Notes: generated by a model not told the origin, from the sequence alone. DNA of 64,000 bases from Pogona vitticeps (GCF_051106095.1 NC_135789.1:18225501-18289500); one strand, 5' to 3'; positions 1 through 11,908 are shown, numbered from the stretch's first letter. Program-made: numbers and translations.

Positions 1-519
1 AAGAAATCAACCTGAAAGCAGCCTCATAAACTGCTTTAATATAATTTATAATAATAATAACAACAAAGACAACCACTGAAATCCAATATGCCTTTTTGTG
101 ATATCTGTTCCGAAATATCTAGCTGTTTCTTTTTTTGTGGGTTTTCAAGGGAGCTTGAACAACAGTGTCCTTTTTGCTGGCTCTTAAACATCTTTAATGA
201 TTCGTTTATCTTTTGAAAAGTATTTACTCTCATGGGCCTATGAATAGGAACTGTGCCAGCTTAATTCACATGTCTTCATTGCTTTGCAAGGGGCAGGTGA
301 GAGAGATGGCGCCAGCTTGGCGACGATGATATTAATTGTGGGAATGTTGCTTTTATCTCTCATGCTCAGTCCAAATTCTAAAGATCAAGGAAAACCACCT
401 ATGCTATGTATCTCCTTTTCAAACTTTGTTCCATTCCTTGGGTTATTATCAGTATAATACTAGTAGTTTTAAAAGGAAAGGATTGAAATTTGCATAATAA
501 ATCTGACAAGACTCACTAG

Positions 520-715
520 GAAAAACAGAATGCTGGGGAAACAGGAAAAGAGGAGAATCGATTGTGAGATGGATTGACGCCCTAAGGAACCACGACCCTG
601 AGTTTTCAAGAACTCAGCATGGGTGTTGAGGATGGGATATTTTGGAGATCATTCCTTTATAGTGTTGCCATGACTCAAAAGAAACCTGATGGCACACAAA
701 GATAGCAACAAAAAA
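520..715 (+). mobile_element. Bov-B LINE 3' end fragment
   Basis: Shows the squamate Bov-B terminal sequence in order: AGGAAAAGAGGAGAA, GAGATGGATTGACGCCCTAA, an ATTTTGGAGATCATTC block, and a tail resembling GTTGCCATGACTC...GATGGCAC. Old and truncated at the 5' end. Confidence 0.75.
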
Positions 716-2671
716 GTATAACAGTAAATCTGCATTACTGAGTTATGGCAGTTTGATTCCACTTTAACTAATGTGTCTCCATCTTGGTATCTATAAAGGA
801 AGGATTTTGAATTTCCCTATGGATTTTGAGGCAGTTCACCAGAATTCCCCGTTCTTTTCCTAAACTATAAATCCCAAGATTTTACAGGATTGGGCCATGG
901 AAGTTTCAATTACAGTACTATCAAACCGATTGACACGTAGCATAGATGTGCTCTTAGCTTAACCCAAGCTTCAGCTAATTCCTTCCTGGAGGGAGGAAAT
1001 AAATGATAGTGTGGGGGAAGATCATCATGTTGATGGAACCTCCAGCTGTAGGTGAAGAATACCTTCAAATCTGCATTTCAAACACATCTCTTTTTCTTAC
1101 AGTAGCCAAGGAGTTCCACCATTCCAGGACGTTGAGTCGAACCAAGAATAGAGATCCCCAGTCTCCACGCCAATGTTGGAAGTTTTAAAAACTTCAGATG
1201 CAAAGACCAGAGCAGAACTGAATGGATTCGATCAGGGCGGGAACTGTGTTTCCTACCGTTTTTTGGCTTTCCCTCTAGAGAAAAAAAACAGTGGGAAAAG
1301 AGCCTGGATGAAGGGAAAGGGGAATCTTTTTAAACAAACCCCCCCCCCTTTTTCCCCCGGAGCTCTCCTGCTAAGGATCTTCCCTTCCTCCTTGGCTCCT
1401 CTTTTCATTAGAGGTCGCTGTGGCTCTTTCTTTCATCCAAACGATCAGCAGCCCTTCCGATTTTCCCAGGGATTTCCATTAAAATGGACCCCTCTTGTCT
1501 AGTCCGTGTAAAATATGATCCTCTGGCACCCTAGCTGTCCCTGAGAGATATCGCAGGGTCTGTCTTAATTTTCTCCGAGGATGCAAACGTCCTCAGACCA
1601 TCCACAGCATCAACACGTGGTTGTCTTCTGCATCTGGAGAGACCTACATTGCTTGGTGGATCGGTTCCACCAGATGAGGAAGGACTGAACCCACTCTAGC
1701 TCACTTGCAAAAGGTGGTGGGCTCGGTCCTCTGCCTTTCCAGGCCAAAAGAAGGGGTACACAATAACGAGAGCAGTCCTTTTGGGTGTACGGAAGCTCAT
1801 CATCACCATCTCCTTACACAAAAGAGCCCGAATAGGCTGAATCAGATCACTTACCCATCTCACCCCATACTGGCGACTCTGGCTGGCAGCAATGGAGAAT
1901 CCTTTCCTAGCCCTCTCTGGTGATTCCAGGGGCCATGCTTTTTGACTGTTGCACAGGTAACAAATGACTCCCACACACATACTCCACTGTGCTAAACTGA
2001 ATGCGCTGATCATTCCAAATTTCAAACCCCGAGGAATATAGAATTGTTAGACTGGGTTAGGGAAGGATGTTGCCCGGAAACCCGGGAGAGCGGCTGCTGC
2101 CAGTCAGAGTTGACTGCACTGGGTTAGATGAGCTGAAGGCCTGACTTGATAAACCTAACTTAAGGTCTTTGGGCACCCCCCCCCACGCTCCGAATACTCT
2201 GAAATTGATTGACAAATTCCACTTACACCAGGAGCAATGGGGGATCTGAGGCCCTCCAGCACAGAAAGAAAGCCACATGCTTTGTCCCCTTCCTTCTGTG
2301 TTCCCACAAATGAAAAAGTTTCACGGCTTCCCCTCACTAAATCTTGGCACCACATCTCTCCTCCCCACCCCTCAGGGGGCCCGTCCGATCTAAAACCAGA
2401 GCCGTGTCCGTCCTTCCCTCTTTGAGACCCTTGCCTGTGCCGAGCGGCAGGACAGGGCCGGATCCATCCAAGCGGGAGCGGCCTGCTTTTGGTGGCCCGA
2501 GAGCAGACCTCAAACCGGGTGACCCGTCTGCTTCCTGGAGACGCACAATGCCTTTGGGACCTTGCCGTTGCCTGTCAGGTCCAGCACAACCTCACACCAG
2601 AAAGGGGGACATTTATTTTTTTTGGGGGGGGGCTCTTTGATTGCAACCATTTTCCAAAAGCAAAGAAGGAG

Positions 2672-3105
2672 AGGAGGGTCAGGATCTGTCCTCGATCCTC
2701 CCAGAGTGCAGGACACACAACAATAGGCTCAGGCTACAGGAAGCCAGATTTCAGCTGAGGAAAAACGTCCTAACTGTTAGAGGAGGACGACCATGGAAAA
2801 TACTGTAAAACAGAGGGAAGACAGGATAGTACCCTTCAAAGATTTGAAAGGCGGTCCTCCAGAGGAGGGGCAGGATCTGTTCTTCATCATCTCAGAGTGC
2901 AGGATGCATCAGAATGGGCTCAAGCGACAGGAAGCCACATTTTGGCTGAACATCAGGAAAAACCTCCTAACTGTTAAAGCAGTACGACAACGGAACCCAT
3001 CACCTCAGAGGGAGGTGGTGAGCAACACCAGAGTCATTCAAGAGAAAATTGGACTCCGTCTGCCAGATCTGCTTGGATTTGAGTTCCTGCCTTGATGTTT
3101 GGACA
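2672..3105 (+). mobile_element. CR1 LINE 3' fragment, with part duplicated
   Basis: Contains CAGGATCTGTTCTTCATCAT, the GAGTGCAGGATGCA block, GGAAGCCACATTTTGGCTGA and AAAAACCTCCTAACTGTTAA. An earlier copy of the GGATCTG...CTAACTGTTAGA block lies at about 2680-2780, so part of the element occurs twice in tandem. Confidence 0.75.
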
Positions 3106-3789
3106 TTTCAGCTCATGCCGTTAAAATGGGATGAAATTAAATCAGCCACAACAACCTCAGAGACCTCAGAGTAGATGGGTGAGAAATATTATCTCCGGTG
3201 GCAAATGAGTGATGATTACACCTTAATTAGTCTGGAATGGGAAAGTGCCGAAAGGAAGCAGGAAAAAAAAATCATGGGTGTGAAGACATAGGATTTTCGG
3301 CACATCAAACCTTCAGAATTTAATTATCCCCAAGTCTTTGATCAAGGTGGAATGATTTGTGAAAGATCCTTCTCTCTCCCCCTTGACTTCTTCCATGGGG
3401 TGGCCTGCTTTGCCTTGCAGCCCGATGGGTTTATTCCCCAGACACCCACCCCCTCACATCCGATCCCGTGGGGCAAAATGGCATCTCAGGATTTTAAATA
3501 AAATAATAATAAATAAAGTGTCACCCAAGCCAAAAGACGGGGGGGGGGAACCCCAGAATTTTAAAATCAGTGATCCTGAGCGGTTCAATGTTCTCCCTCT
3601 TCTATTGCCGATAGCAAAAGAATTGTCAAAAAGTTCCAAGAGTCACAAAAATGTCCAATAAGTCCTTTCTGAGCACTTGTTAATTAATTAAGCATTTGAG
3701 ATAGCAGGGAGAGGGGGCTGCATCCGTGGAGGTTAGACAGGAGAGGAACTATGAAACAGTTAATCTCTGACCACCTGAATGTATATTGG

Positions 3790-3990
3790 CAGCCATGATT
3801 TTATTTTATTTATTTTATCAATTTCATTCATTCATTCATTCATTCATTCACACAACCCATCAAATTGCTATTAAAATCAACAATACAAAATTACAATCCA
3901 CAGTAAATACAATAAAACCAGTCACCCATTAAAAATAAAAACTCTGCATTTAAACAGAATTCAACAAATTGATAATAACTCAATAACACA
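3790..3990 (-). mobile_element. Possible LINE 3' end (L2-like), with CATT repeats
   Basis: A minus-strand tail-like start (TTTATTTATTTTATCAATTT) and an ATTC tandem run at 3824-3848, followed by A-rich sequence. The assignment is tentative. Confidence 0.35.
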
Positions 3991-4019
3991 TTTTCTTTGT
4001 TTCTGATTTATTTATTATT

Positions 4020-4430
4020 TCCTTTTCTTCAACATTAGGATATTATTCTGTCTTCTTCATTCCTGTTTATATCTGTTCAACACCAATATTGTTATTCTTA
4101 ATGTTTATGCAACTTTTCATTTACTCCCTTTCTTCTTTTTTCTCCTCTGTGTTAGTTCCAGAAGGATACATTTCCCTTATTGCTGATGCTTATACATCGA
4201 TTATTACTATTTATTCAATACTAATCATATTTTACCCTCTTTCTTCTTATTGATCTGTTATCACTACTATTACAATGATTATCATTTATTCAACATGAAT
4301 AGCTTTTTACTGTTTTGTATTATTCCTCTATTATTATATTATTTTATTTAACAGGAACAGTATTTTACAGGGTTTCATATCATTATTAATTTGTTATTTA
4401 AATTATAATCAGTTCAACATGAATGCACGG
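4020..4430. repeat. AT-rich degenerate tandem repeat
   Basis: The theme TTATTCAACATGAATAG-TTTTAC followed by TATTA-rich sequence recurs about five times with drift (near 4075, 4210, 4290, 4350 and 4410). Period is roughly 70-90 bp. Other AT-rich explanations are possible. Confidence 0.45.
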
Positions 4431-5437
4431 CTTCTACGATTAGTCATCTGTTGATCAGAATCCTATCGCTTATATATCCCAGAATATGTACAATGGCGTA
4501 AATCATAGCAGTGAATTAAGTTAATGAGTTGCCGCTCACATTCCCAAATGAGTTCCAAGTCCCTCGACTGGTGCACAGTGAGGGAGACAGAAGTGCACAC
4601 TCCTTGATTAACAGCAGTTTTTCTCCTGGGATTTAAACCAAGGCACTTATGCAGGCATATGTGAGCAACAGGATTTCTGACCATTCCTATTAAGTAAAGA
4701 TTCTATCATTAACTTTCCCCGGTTCAGGTCTTGCAAACTCAAGGCTGCGGCTTCCTTCATGGGATCAATTCATCTCATGTCCAGGCTTCCTCTTTTCCTA
4801 CTGTCTTTAATTTATCCTGGCATAGTTGTCCTTTCTAGGGTTTCTAATGGTGGTTGGACCTTCAAAAAACAGAAGCAAAAAAGCATATGTTGTATCTAAG
4901 GAACAGGACATGGAAAACTTACTTTTTTGGAACTACAAGTCAGTTCTTTCAAACCTCTGAGAAGCATTCAAATGCAGTATGACAAGGGATGACACCCAAG
5001 GTCATAGTGAGCCGAAGCAACCCGGGAGGCAAAAAGAGAAAAGTAGTACCCAGACTTTATGATCCCCGTGTGGGTGTGTATGGGTGTGCGTGCCCAGACA
5101 CCGTGATGACACAACACTTGTCTTACACACATCTGAGAGCCATGGGAAATCTTTTCCTCTCTGATCTAAGAGCAGGATGTAAAAGAGGAGAAGGTGTGTG
5201 GAATGGAAGATATTCTGAATAATTTACAAATCCTTTTTATTAAAACGGGATTGTTTCTGGAGGCTTCTTCAGACTTCCTTCCCTCCCTCCCTCCCTTTCT
5301 CCTTCCTTCCTTCCTTCTTTCCTTCCTCTCTCTATATTTTTCTTTCTTCCTTCCTTCCTCTCTCTATATCTTTCTTTCTTCCTCCCTCTCTATATATTTT
5401 CCTTCCTTCCTTTATATCTTTCTTCGTACCTTCTGCT

Positions 5438-5672
5438 ATCCATCCATCCATCCATCCATCCATCCATCCATCCATCCATCCATCCATCCATCCATCCATC
5501 CATCCATCCATCCTTCCTTCCTTCCTTCCTTCCTTCCTTCCTTCCTTCCTTCCTTCCTTCCTTCCTTCCTTCCTTCCTTCCTTCCTTCCTTCCTTCCTTC
5601 CTTCCTTCCTTCCTTCCTTCCTTCCTTCCTTCCTTCCTTCCTTCCTTCCTTCCTTCCTTCCTTCCTTTCTTT
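5438..5672. repeat. Compound tetranucleotide microsatellite (CCAT)n-(CCTT)n
   Basis: About 75 bp of CCAT units followed directly by about 155 bp of CTTC units, with an impure TTCC/TATATTTT lead-in from 5275. Long open frames here ([12 protein letters not shown]) are artefacts. Confidence 0.98.
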
Positions 5673-6056
5673 CAAAAACTATGGACATTCTCTTGACGGG
5701 TCCTCATGAGGCCAGGGTGCCTTTGCATTAACGCCTCACAGCCAGGTCCTAAACAAATTACCGTAAGTTCAATCGCAAACAGGGGGTGGGTCGGCGGCCT
5801 GGACGCCAGAGAGATCGGCCCCGACTTCATGCTCAGAAGAGTAATTTTATTTTTTTAAGAACAAGTACCCAAAGGGGAGGACAAGAAACACAGCGCTGCT
5901 GAGAACAGCCACCCCCACCACGGGCATTCAGAGGCTGCCTGGTTGAAATGTTTCTGTATTAAATCCATTCCTCAAACCGCCCTTTCTGAGTCACCTTGAG
6001 GCTCCAACGGTGACTTTTCCCATTTTGAGGTTTGGAAACAATTTCAAAATGGCAAG

Positions 6057-6225
6057 GTAGAACTCCTGGGTCACTCAGGGGTTGAGGCCTCTGATGATGT
6101 AGCCAGAGGTTGGGAGTTCGAATCCCCCACTTGGCCTCCCAGACAGGGGCTGGACTGGATGACCTTTAGGGTTCCTTCCGGCTGTGCCGTACTGAACTCT
6201 AAGATTTAAAATTAAAATGGAAGGT
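6057..6225 (+). mobile_element. tRNA-headed squamate SINE
   Basis: Head resembles a tRNA with a B box (GGGAGTTCGAATCCCCCAC). It then has the family body GGGGCTGGACTGGATGACCT and TTCCTTCCGGCTGTGCC. The same body recurs about a dozen times in this window. Confidence 0.8.
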
Positions 6226-6607
6226 GTTAGAAACAAGAAACCTATAAAAAGGAAAGGCATTCAGAACAGCTGACAAGTTTTAACAGCCCCACTATAAGCA
6301 AATGAAGGCAGATTCTATCTAAGCTCCTTAGAAGACTTTCACAGTCAAGGGGACTTTACATGGGATTTCCCGAGAAGTAGCCAAGTTAGCAAAAAAAGAG
6401 AATCTAGTGGTGCCTTTAGGCTAAACAGCGCAGGATTTCCCAGATTATAATCTGCTCATTCGGATCTACCTGCATTGCAGCTGAGCGATTTAAAATCGGC
6501 AAAAACTTATCCTGGAAAGACTACAAAACTATTCTGTGTATTCCTTCATTCCATGTAGACTTTCCAGAGTGGTTACCACATTAAGCCGAAGATATGACGG
6601 TATTTTC

Positions 6608-6831
6608 CAATTACGAAACTAGCTGGATTGCTCAGGAGGTTGAGGTCTCTGGCTGCGGAGTCAGAGGCTGTGAGTTCGATTCCCCCATGGTGCCTCTCCA
6701 GAGAGAAGAGCCAGCCTGAATGGCCTTGGGCCAGATGCACCATCCCAGAAGAAGGGAATCACTTCTGAGCAGCTCCTCTCCCTGGGAAAACCCTGGGAAA
6801 GGGTCGCCATCCATCAGAACTGACTTGATGG
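6608..6831 (+). mobile_element. Sauria-type SINE with Bov-B-like tail, interrupted
   Basis: tRNA-like head (TGTGAGTTCGATTCCCCCAT), body with CATCCCAGAAGAAGGGAATC, and tail AGGGTCGCCATCC...AGAACTGACTTGATGG shared with Bov-B. The tail is split by a 321-bp insertion and resumes at 7153. Confidence 0.85.
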
Positions 6832-7152
6832 AAGAATGGAGAAATACCAGGGACGGAGGAGCTACTCAGGAAACTATCGGCCACTGCAGAACCAGACATG
6901 CTTTCAGAGGCATCACGGGACCAACCGAGACATGTTGTAAAGGGAAGCTGGTGTCAAAATGGGTCCAGAAAAGAGTCAGGAAACGAGGGGAAGAAAAGAA
7001 TGTGGCGAAGAACCCGTTGATGATATTAGATGAACTCCTAGGTGGCGGCGAAAACTCAGATCTATAGATGTAGTACAGATGGTTTGTTTTGTTGTTGTTT
7101 CTGTTTTGTTTTACTTTGTTGTTTTGTATGCATGAATAAAAATAATTAAAAA
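6832..7152 (+). mobile_element. L1-type insertion (5'-truncated LINE or L1-mobilised cDNA) with target duplication
   Basis: A 321-bp insert inside the Sauria SINE tail, flanked by a perfect 16-bp duplication, AGAACTGACTTGATGG (6816-6831 and 7153-7168). It ends in TGAATAAAAATAATTAAAAAA, an A-rich tail after a polyadenylation-like signal. Its first 230 bp are open in one frame and end ELLGGGENSDL. T/G-rich 3' sequence resembles squamate L1 3' UTRs. Target duplication and tail are seen directly; L1 identity is inference. Confidence 0.75.
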
Positions 7153-7574
7153 AGAACTGACTTGATGGCAGGCAATTACAGTATTATTCAAAAACAGCAG
7201 GCACAGTCTATCCAAATTATACAAACATTGACTGGAATTACATGACAGACACAAGTTTTTACCAGAAACCTAAGTACCTGTTGAATATCAACGCAGGAGG
7301 TAGGTTGTCCCTCATATTGCCATTTTTAATAGCTCTGATGGTGGTGTAATTTCTGAGATCTGCAGCTGCTTACAGCACTGTGTGGAATTTCTGGAGATAG
7401 TTCCCAAAGCCCCGATGACGACGGGGACCCCTGAAGTGGGTTTCATTCATGAACAAGATGTTTCGATGACCTGGTCTCTGCCCTTGGTTAGTTTTTCCCA
7501 TTCTTTATTTTCAACTCGGGCATCCCCTGGAATTGCAACGTCAATGATCTTGACCTTTCTTAATTCTATCACTA

Positions 7575-7834
7575 CCCTGTTTCCCCGAAAATAAGACCTA
7601 CTATGATTTTTCAGGATGCCTGTAATAGAAGCCCTACACCAAAAATAAGCCCCATGTTAAGTGAAAGCCCGGCCTCCACCCTTGCAGCAGCAACCAGAAG
7701 ATGACAGGACTGTCTTTGAATAAATGTAGATGGTTGTACATGAAAAATATAAAGCATCCCCCGAAAATAAGCCCTAATGTATTTTTGGAGCAAAAATTAA
7801 TATAAGACCCTGTCTTATTTTTGAGGGAACACGG
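7575..7834. mobile_element. Mariner-like MITE, 260 bp, TA target duplication
   Basis: Terminal inverted repeats: CCCTGTTTCCCCGAAAATAA at the left, and CCGTGTTCCCTCAAAAATAA reading in from the right. TA flanks both ends (7573-7574, 7835-7836). Internal blocks AAAATAAGCCC are also inverted. No coding capacity. Confidence 0.8.
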
Positions 7835-7867
7835 TACTGTATCTGGTGATCCCGACATCCCATAAGA

Positions 7868-8285
7868 TATTTATTTGATCTTCTTCATCATCAAGTAATG
7901 TGAAAGCTGGACAGTGAAGAAAACTGGTGGGGAAACAGTAAATTCATTTGAAACATAGTGCTGGAGGGGAGTTTTACAGACAAGAAAGGGGGTCCCACAT
8001 CCGGTCAAGCCTGAACTCACTTCTAGAAAATGACTAAACAGAGGTTGCCGTACTTGGAGCACATCCTGAATAGACAAGACTCATGGAGAAGATGACCATG
8101 CTGTGAAAAGTCAAGGGCAGCAGGAAAAGAGGAGGACCTAAGGCGTGATGGGTTGACGCACCACAGGAAACCACGACTCTGGGTTTGCAAGAGTGGAGCA
8201 GGGCCGTTAACAGAAGGATCTTCTGAAGAGGACGCGTTCATAGAACACCCGAGTTGGAAGTGACTTCGCACAACTAAATGCTTAT
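7868..8285 (+). mobile_element. Bov-B LINE 3' end (end of ORF2 plus 3' UTR)
   Basis: Carries GTGAAAGCTGGACAGTGAAG, a TGCTGGAGGGGAGTTTTACAG block, ACTAAACAGAGG, and the terminal AGTTGGAAGTGACTTCGCAC. These match the order I know for the C-terminal coding part and tail of Bov-B. Decayed. Confidence 0.8.
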
Positions 8286-8317
8286 AGAAAAGCGATGTGA
8301 TGGGTCTGCATGATGCT

Positions 8318-8450
8318 GAGGATTGGTTTAGGCCCCTGGCTGCGGAGCCAGAGGTTGGGAATTTGAATCCCCCACGGGGCTCCTTGACAGGGGCGGGACT
8401 GGATGATCCTTAAGGGTCTCTTCCAGCTCATCAATGCGAAGATGATGATG
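8318..8450 (+). mobile_element. tRNA-headed squamate SINE
   Basis: GCTGCGGAGCCAGAGGTTGG head and GGGGCGGGACTGGATGATCC body; ends in a GATGATGATG stretch. Confidence 0.75.
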
Positions 8451-8461
8451 ATCTGTCCATG

Positions 8462-8560
8462 ACCGTTAAGCTTATGTTTCTGGCTGCGGAGCCAAAGGTT
8501 GGGAATTTGCATTCCCCAGTGGGCCTCCTTAGCAGGGGCTCTGCTGCTCTCGATTATGAT
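8462..8560 (+). mobile_element. tRNA-headed squamate SINE, partial
   Basis: Second head, CTGGCTGCGGAGCCAAAGGT, directly after the previous copy; lacks most of the body. Confidence 0.65.
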
Positions 8561-8607
8561 CATTAATAATAATTGTAAATGAAATTAAATTATATTAAAT
8601 TTAATGT

Positions 8608-8725
8608 TTGCTACTGGATAGCTCAGTGGGGTTCAGGAGGCGAGGATGTGGAATCCCCCACAGAGCCTCGTTGACAGGGGATGGACTGGATTATATCTAG
8701 GGGTCTTCGAAGATGATGGTTGCGG
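8608..8725 (+). mobile_element. tRNA-headed squamate SINE
   Basis: CTGGATAGCTCAGTGGGGTT head, a shortened middle, GGGGATGGACTGGATTATAT body and a GATGATGGTT end. Third of three consecutive copies just before the CpG island. Confidence 0.7.
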
Positions 8726-8759
8726 TTGTTCTAACAGCTCTCCTCGGCATCTGACGCTT

Positions 8760-10500
8760 TCTTCTGACCCCACAGGTCTTCGTGTCGCTTTTTCTCCTCT
8801 CTTCCTTCCTTGCCTGTATAAACCCCCCCCGCGCCGCCGCCGTCCCGCCGACTTTTCCTGGCGCTGCCTCCCAAGAATTCCGCCAGGCGCCGGGTGGTCT
8901 CTTCTGGGGTGGGGTGGCGGGTGGGGGGGTGGAGGATTCGAACCCAGGGCTCCGGGGGGGGAAGAGAAAGAAGGGACGCCCGGGAAGGGGGAGGAGGTCG
9001 AAGGACAAGGTGGGGGGGGAGAGAGAGAGAGATCCGGGTAAGGGAGGGAGGGAGGGAGGCGAGGAGCGTGCGGCGAGGGAGGCGGGGAACTGGGGGGGCG
9101 ACCCTTTGGAAATGCGGTAGCGGAGCAGCAGGTGGTGCTGCGGCGGCGGGAGCTGGGAAGGCGGGCGGAGCGGCGCCGCGGAAGAGAGAGGAAAGGCAGC
9201 CGCCATTAAACAAAAGGCGAGGCAGGGCCGGGACGCCCAGACCAGGCCGGGACGCCCCCCCCCCCCCTTCCAGATCCCCGCGCTTCTTTCGCGGGCCTGC
9301 AGGCGCCCGGGCCCGCCGGATAGAGAAGCCGAGCCCCGAGCCCGGGAGAGCAGGATCAGGCCCTCTTCCTTTCTGGGAGACGACACCCCCCCTCTATTTC
9401 CCCGCTTCTCTCTCTCTCCCCCCCCCCGGCGCTGCCCCCTTTTCCCCCTTCTTTTTTTAGGGGTCTCCCCGCTCGGCCTCGCCTTTCCTGCGCTTTTGCG
9501 CACAGCCGCGCGTAAAAGCGCAAACCGCCGGGGGTTTCTCTGCCGCTTTGCGCGCGCGCGCGCGCCCACCCCCCCCTCCGGGGGCTCGCGTCGGTCGGGG
9601 CGATCCCCCCCCTCAAAAAAAGGGGGCCCGTCGGGGACCCTCTTGCTCGCCTTCCCCCCCGCCTCCTCTCCCTCCCCCCCCCGCCGCCCAAGAAGGAGGG
9701 CAGCCAGAGAAGGCGAGGCGGCCAGGCACCCGGGGGCTCACAAAGACCGCTGCCGTCACACTCCGGCTCTGCGGCAGGAGAAGGAGCCGATCCGGAGTCG
9801 ATTCGGAGCGGATTCGGAGCCACGCCGCCGCCGCCTGATATGATGTTTCCTCAAAGCCGGCATTCGGTGAGGAATCGGGGGGGGTTGCTTAAAAGGGGGG
9901 GGGAAGGTGTCCAAGGAAAATTTCGGGGGGAGGCTCAAGAGAAGGAGGAGGCGTCGTCCTTGGCGTCTTTCCTCCTGAGGAGGAGAGGGGGATCGGGTCC
10001 GGCAAAGGCAGCGGAAGGAAGGGGGGGAAGAGAAGGGAGTCGGGGTGCTTTGGGGGAGGGGGGCTGGGGGGGGAGGGGCAAGGAAGGGGGTGCAGGGCAG
10101 GAGGGGGGATCGGTTGACGGCGGAGGAGCGAGGGGGGTTTGGGGTGCTCTATGGGGGAGGGGAAGCCAGCTGGGGAAGAGATCTGTATGTAAACAAACCG
10201 GGGTTTGGGGGTTCAGAGGAACATTTGCTGAAGGCAGACGGGAGACCGGGAGGGTGATTCCTCCCCCCCCCCCCGAAAAAATAAATAGGAATTAATTAAT
10301 TCCTCCAAAAAGTTGGAGGAAGGGCGATTCTACCAGTAGGGAAGGAGGCTGTCCTGAAGGCAGGCCGCCTGAGGGAGAAACAGAGAGCCCCCCCCCCCAT
10401 TTCGCCGATCCCTTCTCAGAGGGGGTGGTGTTTGGGGGCTTCGGGGTGAGGAAGTTTTCGCGGGTGGCCTTCTCGAGGGGGAACGGTGTTCCGCGGTACC
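8760..10500. promoter_or_regulatory. TLE5: CpG-island promoter and 5' UTR region of TLE5
   Basis: A long stretch very rich in G, C and CpG, including an alternating GC run near 9550 and many GGGCGG-like and CCCCGCCC-like boxes. It surrounds exon 1 and contrasts with the AT-rich flanks. I see no TATA box. The 5' UTR must lie within about 9100-9839; the exact start cannot be read. Open frames on both strands here are GC-composition artefacts. Confidence 0.8.
9840..9866 (+). CDS. TLE5: TLE5 coding exon 1
   Basis: Nine codons, MMFPQSRHS, ending TCG before donor GTGAGG (phase 0). The exon sits in the CpG island. G at -3 suits initiation, and the first of two adjacent ATGs was chosen because AES proteins start MM. 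Confidence 0.95.
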
Positions 10501-11908
10501 CGGGGAAGAGGCAAGAAAGCTAGGCCTGGCCACGGAGGGCCTTGCGGGATCTGGATCGGAGAGGAGAGGAGGTTCCTGGAGGATCCGAGAGGATCCAGGA
10601 GAATCCAGGTTCTCCCAGGCTTGCTGGAGAACCTGGATTTTGGACCAGTTCTGTTTTCCGGGACTACAACTCCCAGAATTCTCTCCCCCCCCCCCAGTTA
10701 AGAAGAAAGTAATGCCTCTGAGCTGAGGGACGAAAGAGCAGGGAGGAGAGGATGATGGATAAATCTTGACCCGAGCAAATGGGTAGGGGTGAGGCATTCC
10801 TTCTCGGCCCGCCGTTCTGCTTAGGCCCTCATCCTGCCCCTAAGGAGGCTGTCGGAAATGAGGAGTTTAAATGGGGCAGACAGAGAGAGAGAGAGAGAGA
10901 TGGTGGAGGATGGGTTGTGGAATCCTTGTTGGAGTAACATAGGGGCCGGTGCTGTGTCAAAGCAGGGAACCCAGTCTCTTCCAATTGGCAATGGACTACA
11001 ACCTCCATCAGCCCCAGTGAGCACAGCAGGAGGGCCTGAGGCTAAGGGGAGTGTTAGGCCCAAACTATCTAGAGCCAAAGGAAACACTGGCCCCTTTTCT
11101 ATTCCAAATCCCATTCACCCCAGTAATTTGTGGAGTATGGGAAGACCATGAGTTCCCCAGTCCTCATCCAAAGAGTTCTAGGTTTTCTCCTCCTGATCTA
11201 GAACATGCAAAGCTTAGAGTAACCTGAAACCTTTGGATGATTTCCTCTTTCTTTTCAATTTTTCCCCTCAAGTACTGTTATTTTTTTTTAAAAAAAATGA
11301 AAACAACAAGACTTTGCAAAGTCTTCCATGTTACATTTATTTATACATCAAATAAACTTCAGGCAGGTGCTGTATGTTCTTTTATTAGTATGCTTTCAAA
11401 TTAAAACAAATAATGTGTTAATTGTAATTGTTTAATTTAATTACAAGCTGCCTTGACACTCATTCTGCCAGGACAGGCAGACTAGAACTAAAACAAATGT
11501 TTAATACAGTAAAAAGATATAACATAGTATCTCTCACAGTGAAACTGTATACTAGATAGGAGAATACTATTTATCCACTTTTAAAAGTTTGCATAAGGGA
11601 AAAAAATGTTACTTCGTCTCAGGGTATATAGTTTTAACGGTCCAGCGTGGCTCCTATTTGTATGCGTTTGTCAAATAAAATTTCCATTTTTCCACACCTA
11701 TGTATGCCAAGATTTAATTTTTTTTATTATTAAATGACCTGTACAAATCCCAGAAAAATGAAAATGTCAAACTCCCTTCCCGTAGAAAAGTAGCTTGTCA
11801 GGGAGAAAGGTTCAGTTGCTCCCCTGATTTGCTAGATTTCCACCTGCAGGGACTTTTGAAAGTTGGGGGTCGGAATTTGAAAAAAAAAATTGAAATCTGG
11901 AACTTCAC

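Larger units (their letters stand above)
1..8759. other. Intergenic region left of TLE5
   Basis: No spliced gene recognised. In human, GNA11 lies divergently upstream of AES, but no G-alpha exon is visible here. Recognisable content: Bov-B, CR1, L1 and SINE pieces, a mariner-like MITE and tetranucleotide repeats, listed separately. 1-519, 716-2670, 4440-5270 and 7170-7570 show nothing I can name. Confidence 0.7.

Noticed and set aside
5194-5709. Open frames of [16 protein letters not shown] and EGRKEGRK type
   Set aside because: Translations of tetranucleotide microsatellites, whose unit leaves all frames open.
1-8759. GNA11 expected left of TLE5 by human synteny
   Set aside because: No G-alpha coding sequence such as GTGESGKST is visible on either strand, so the gene probably lies outside the window.
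8697-9569. 290-codon minus-strand open frame over the TLE5 CpG island, and several others there
   Set aside because: Arg-, Pro- and Gly-rich low-complexity translation produced by GC-rich sequence. It overlaps the promoter, has no domain, and other frames are equally open.
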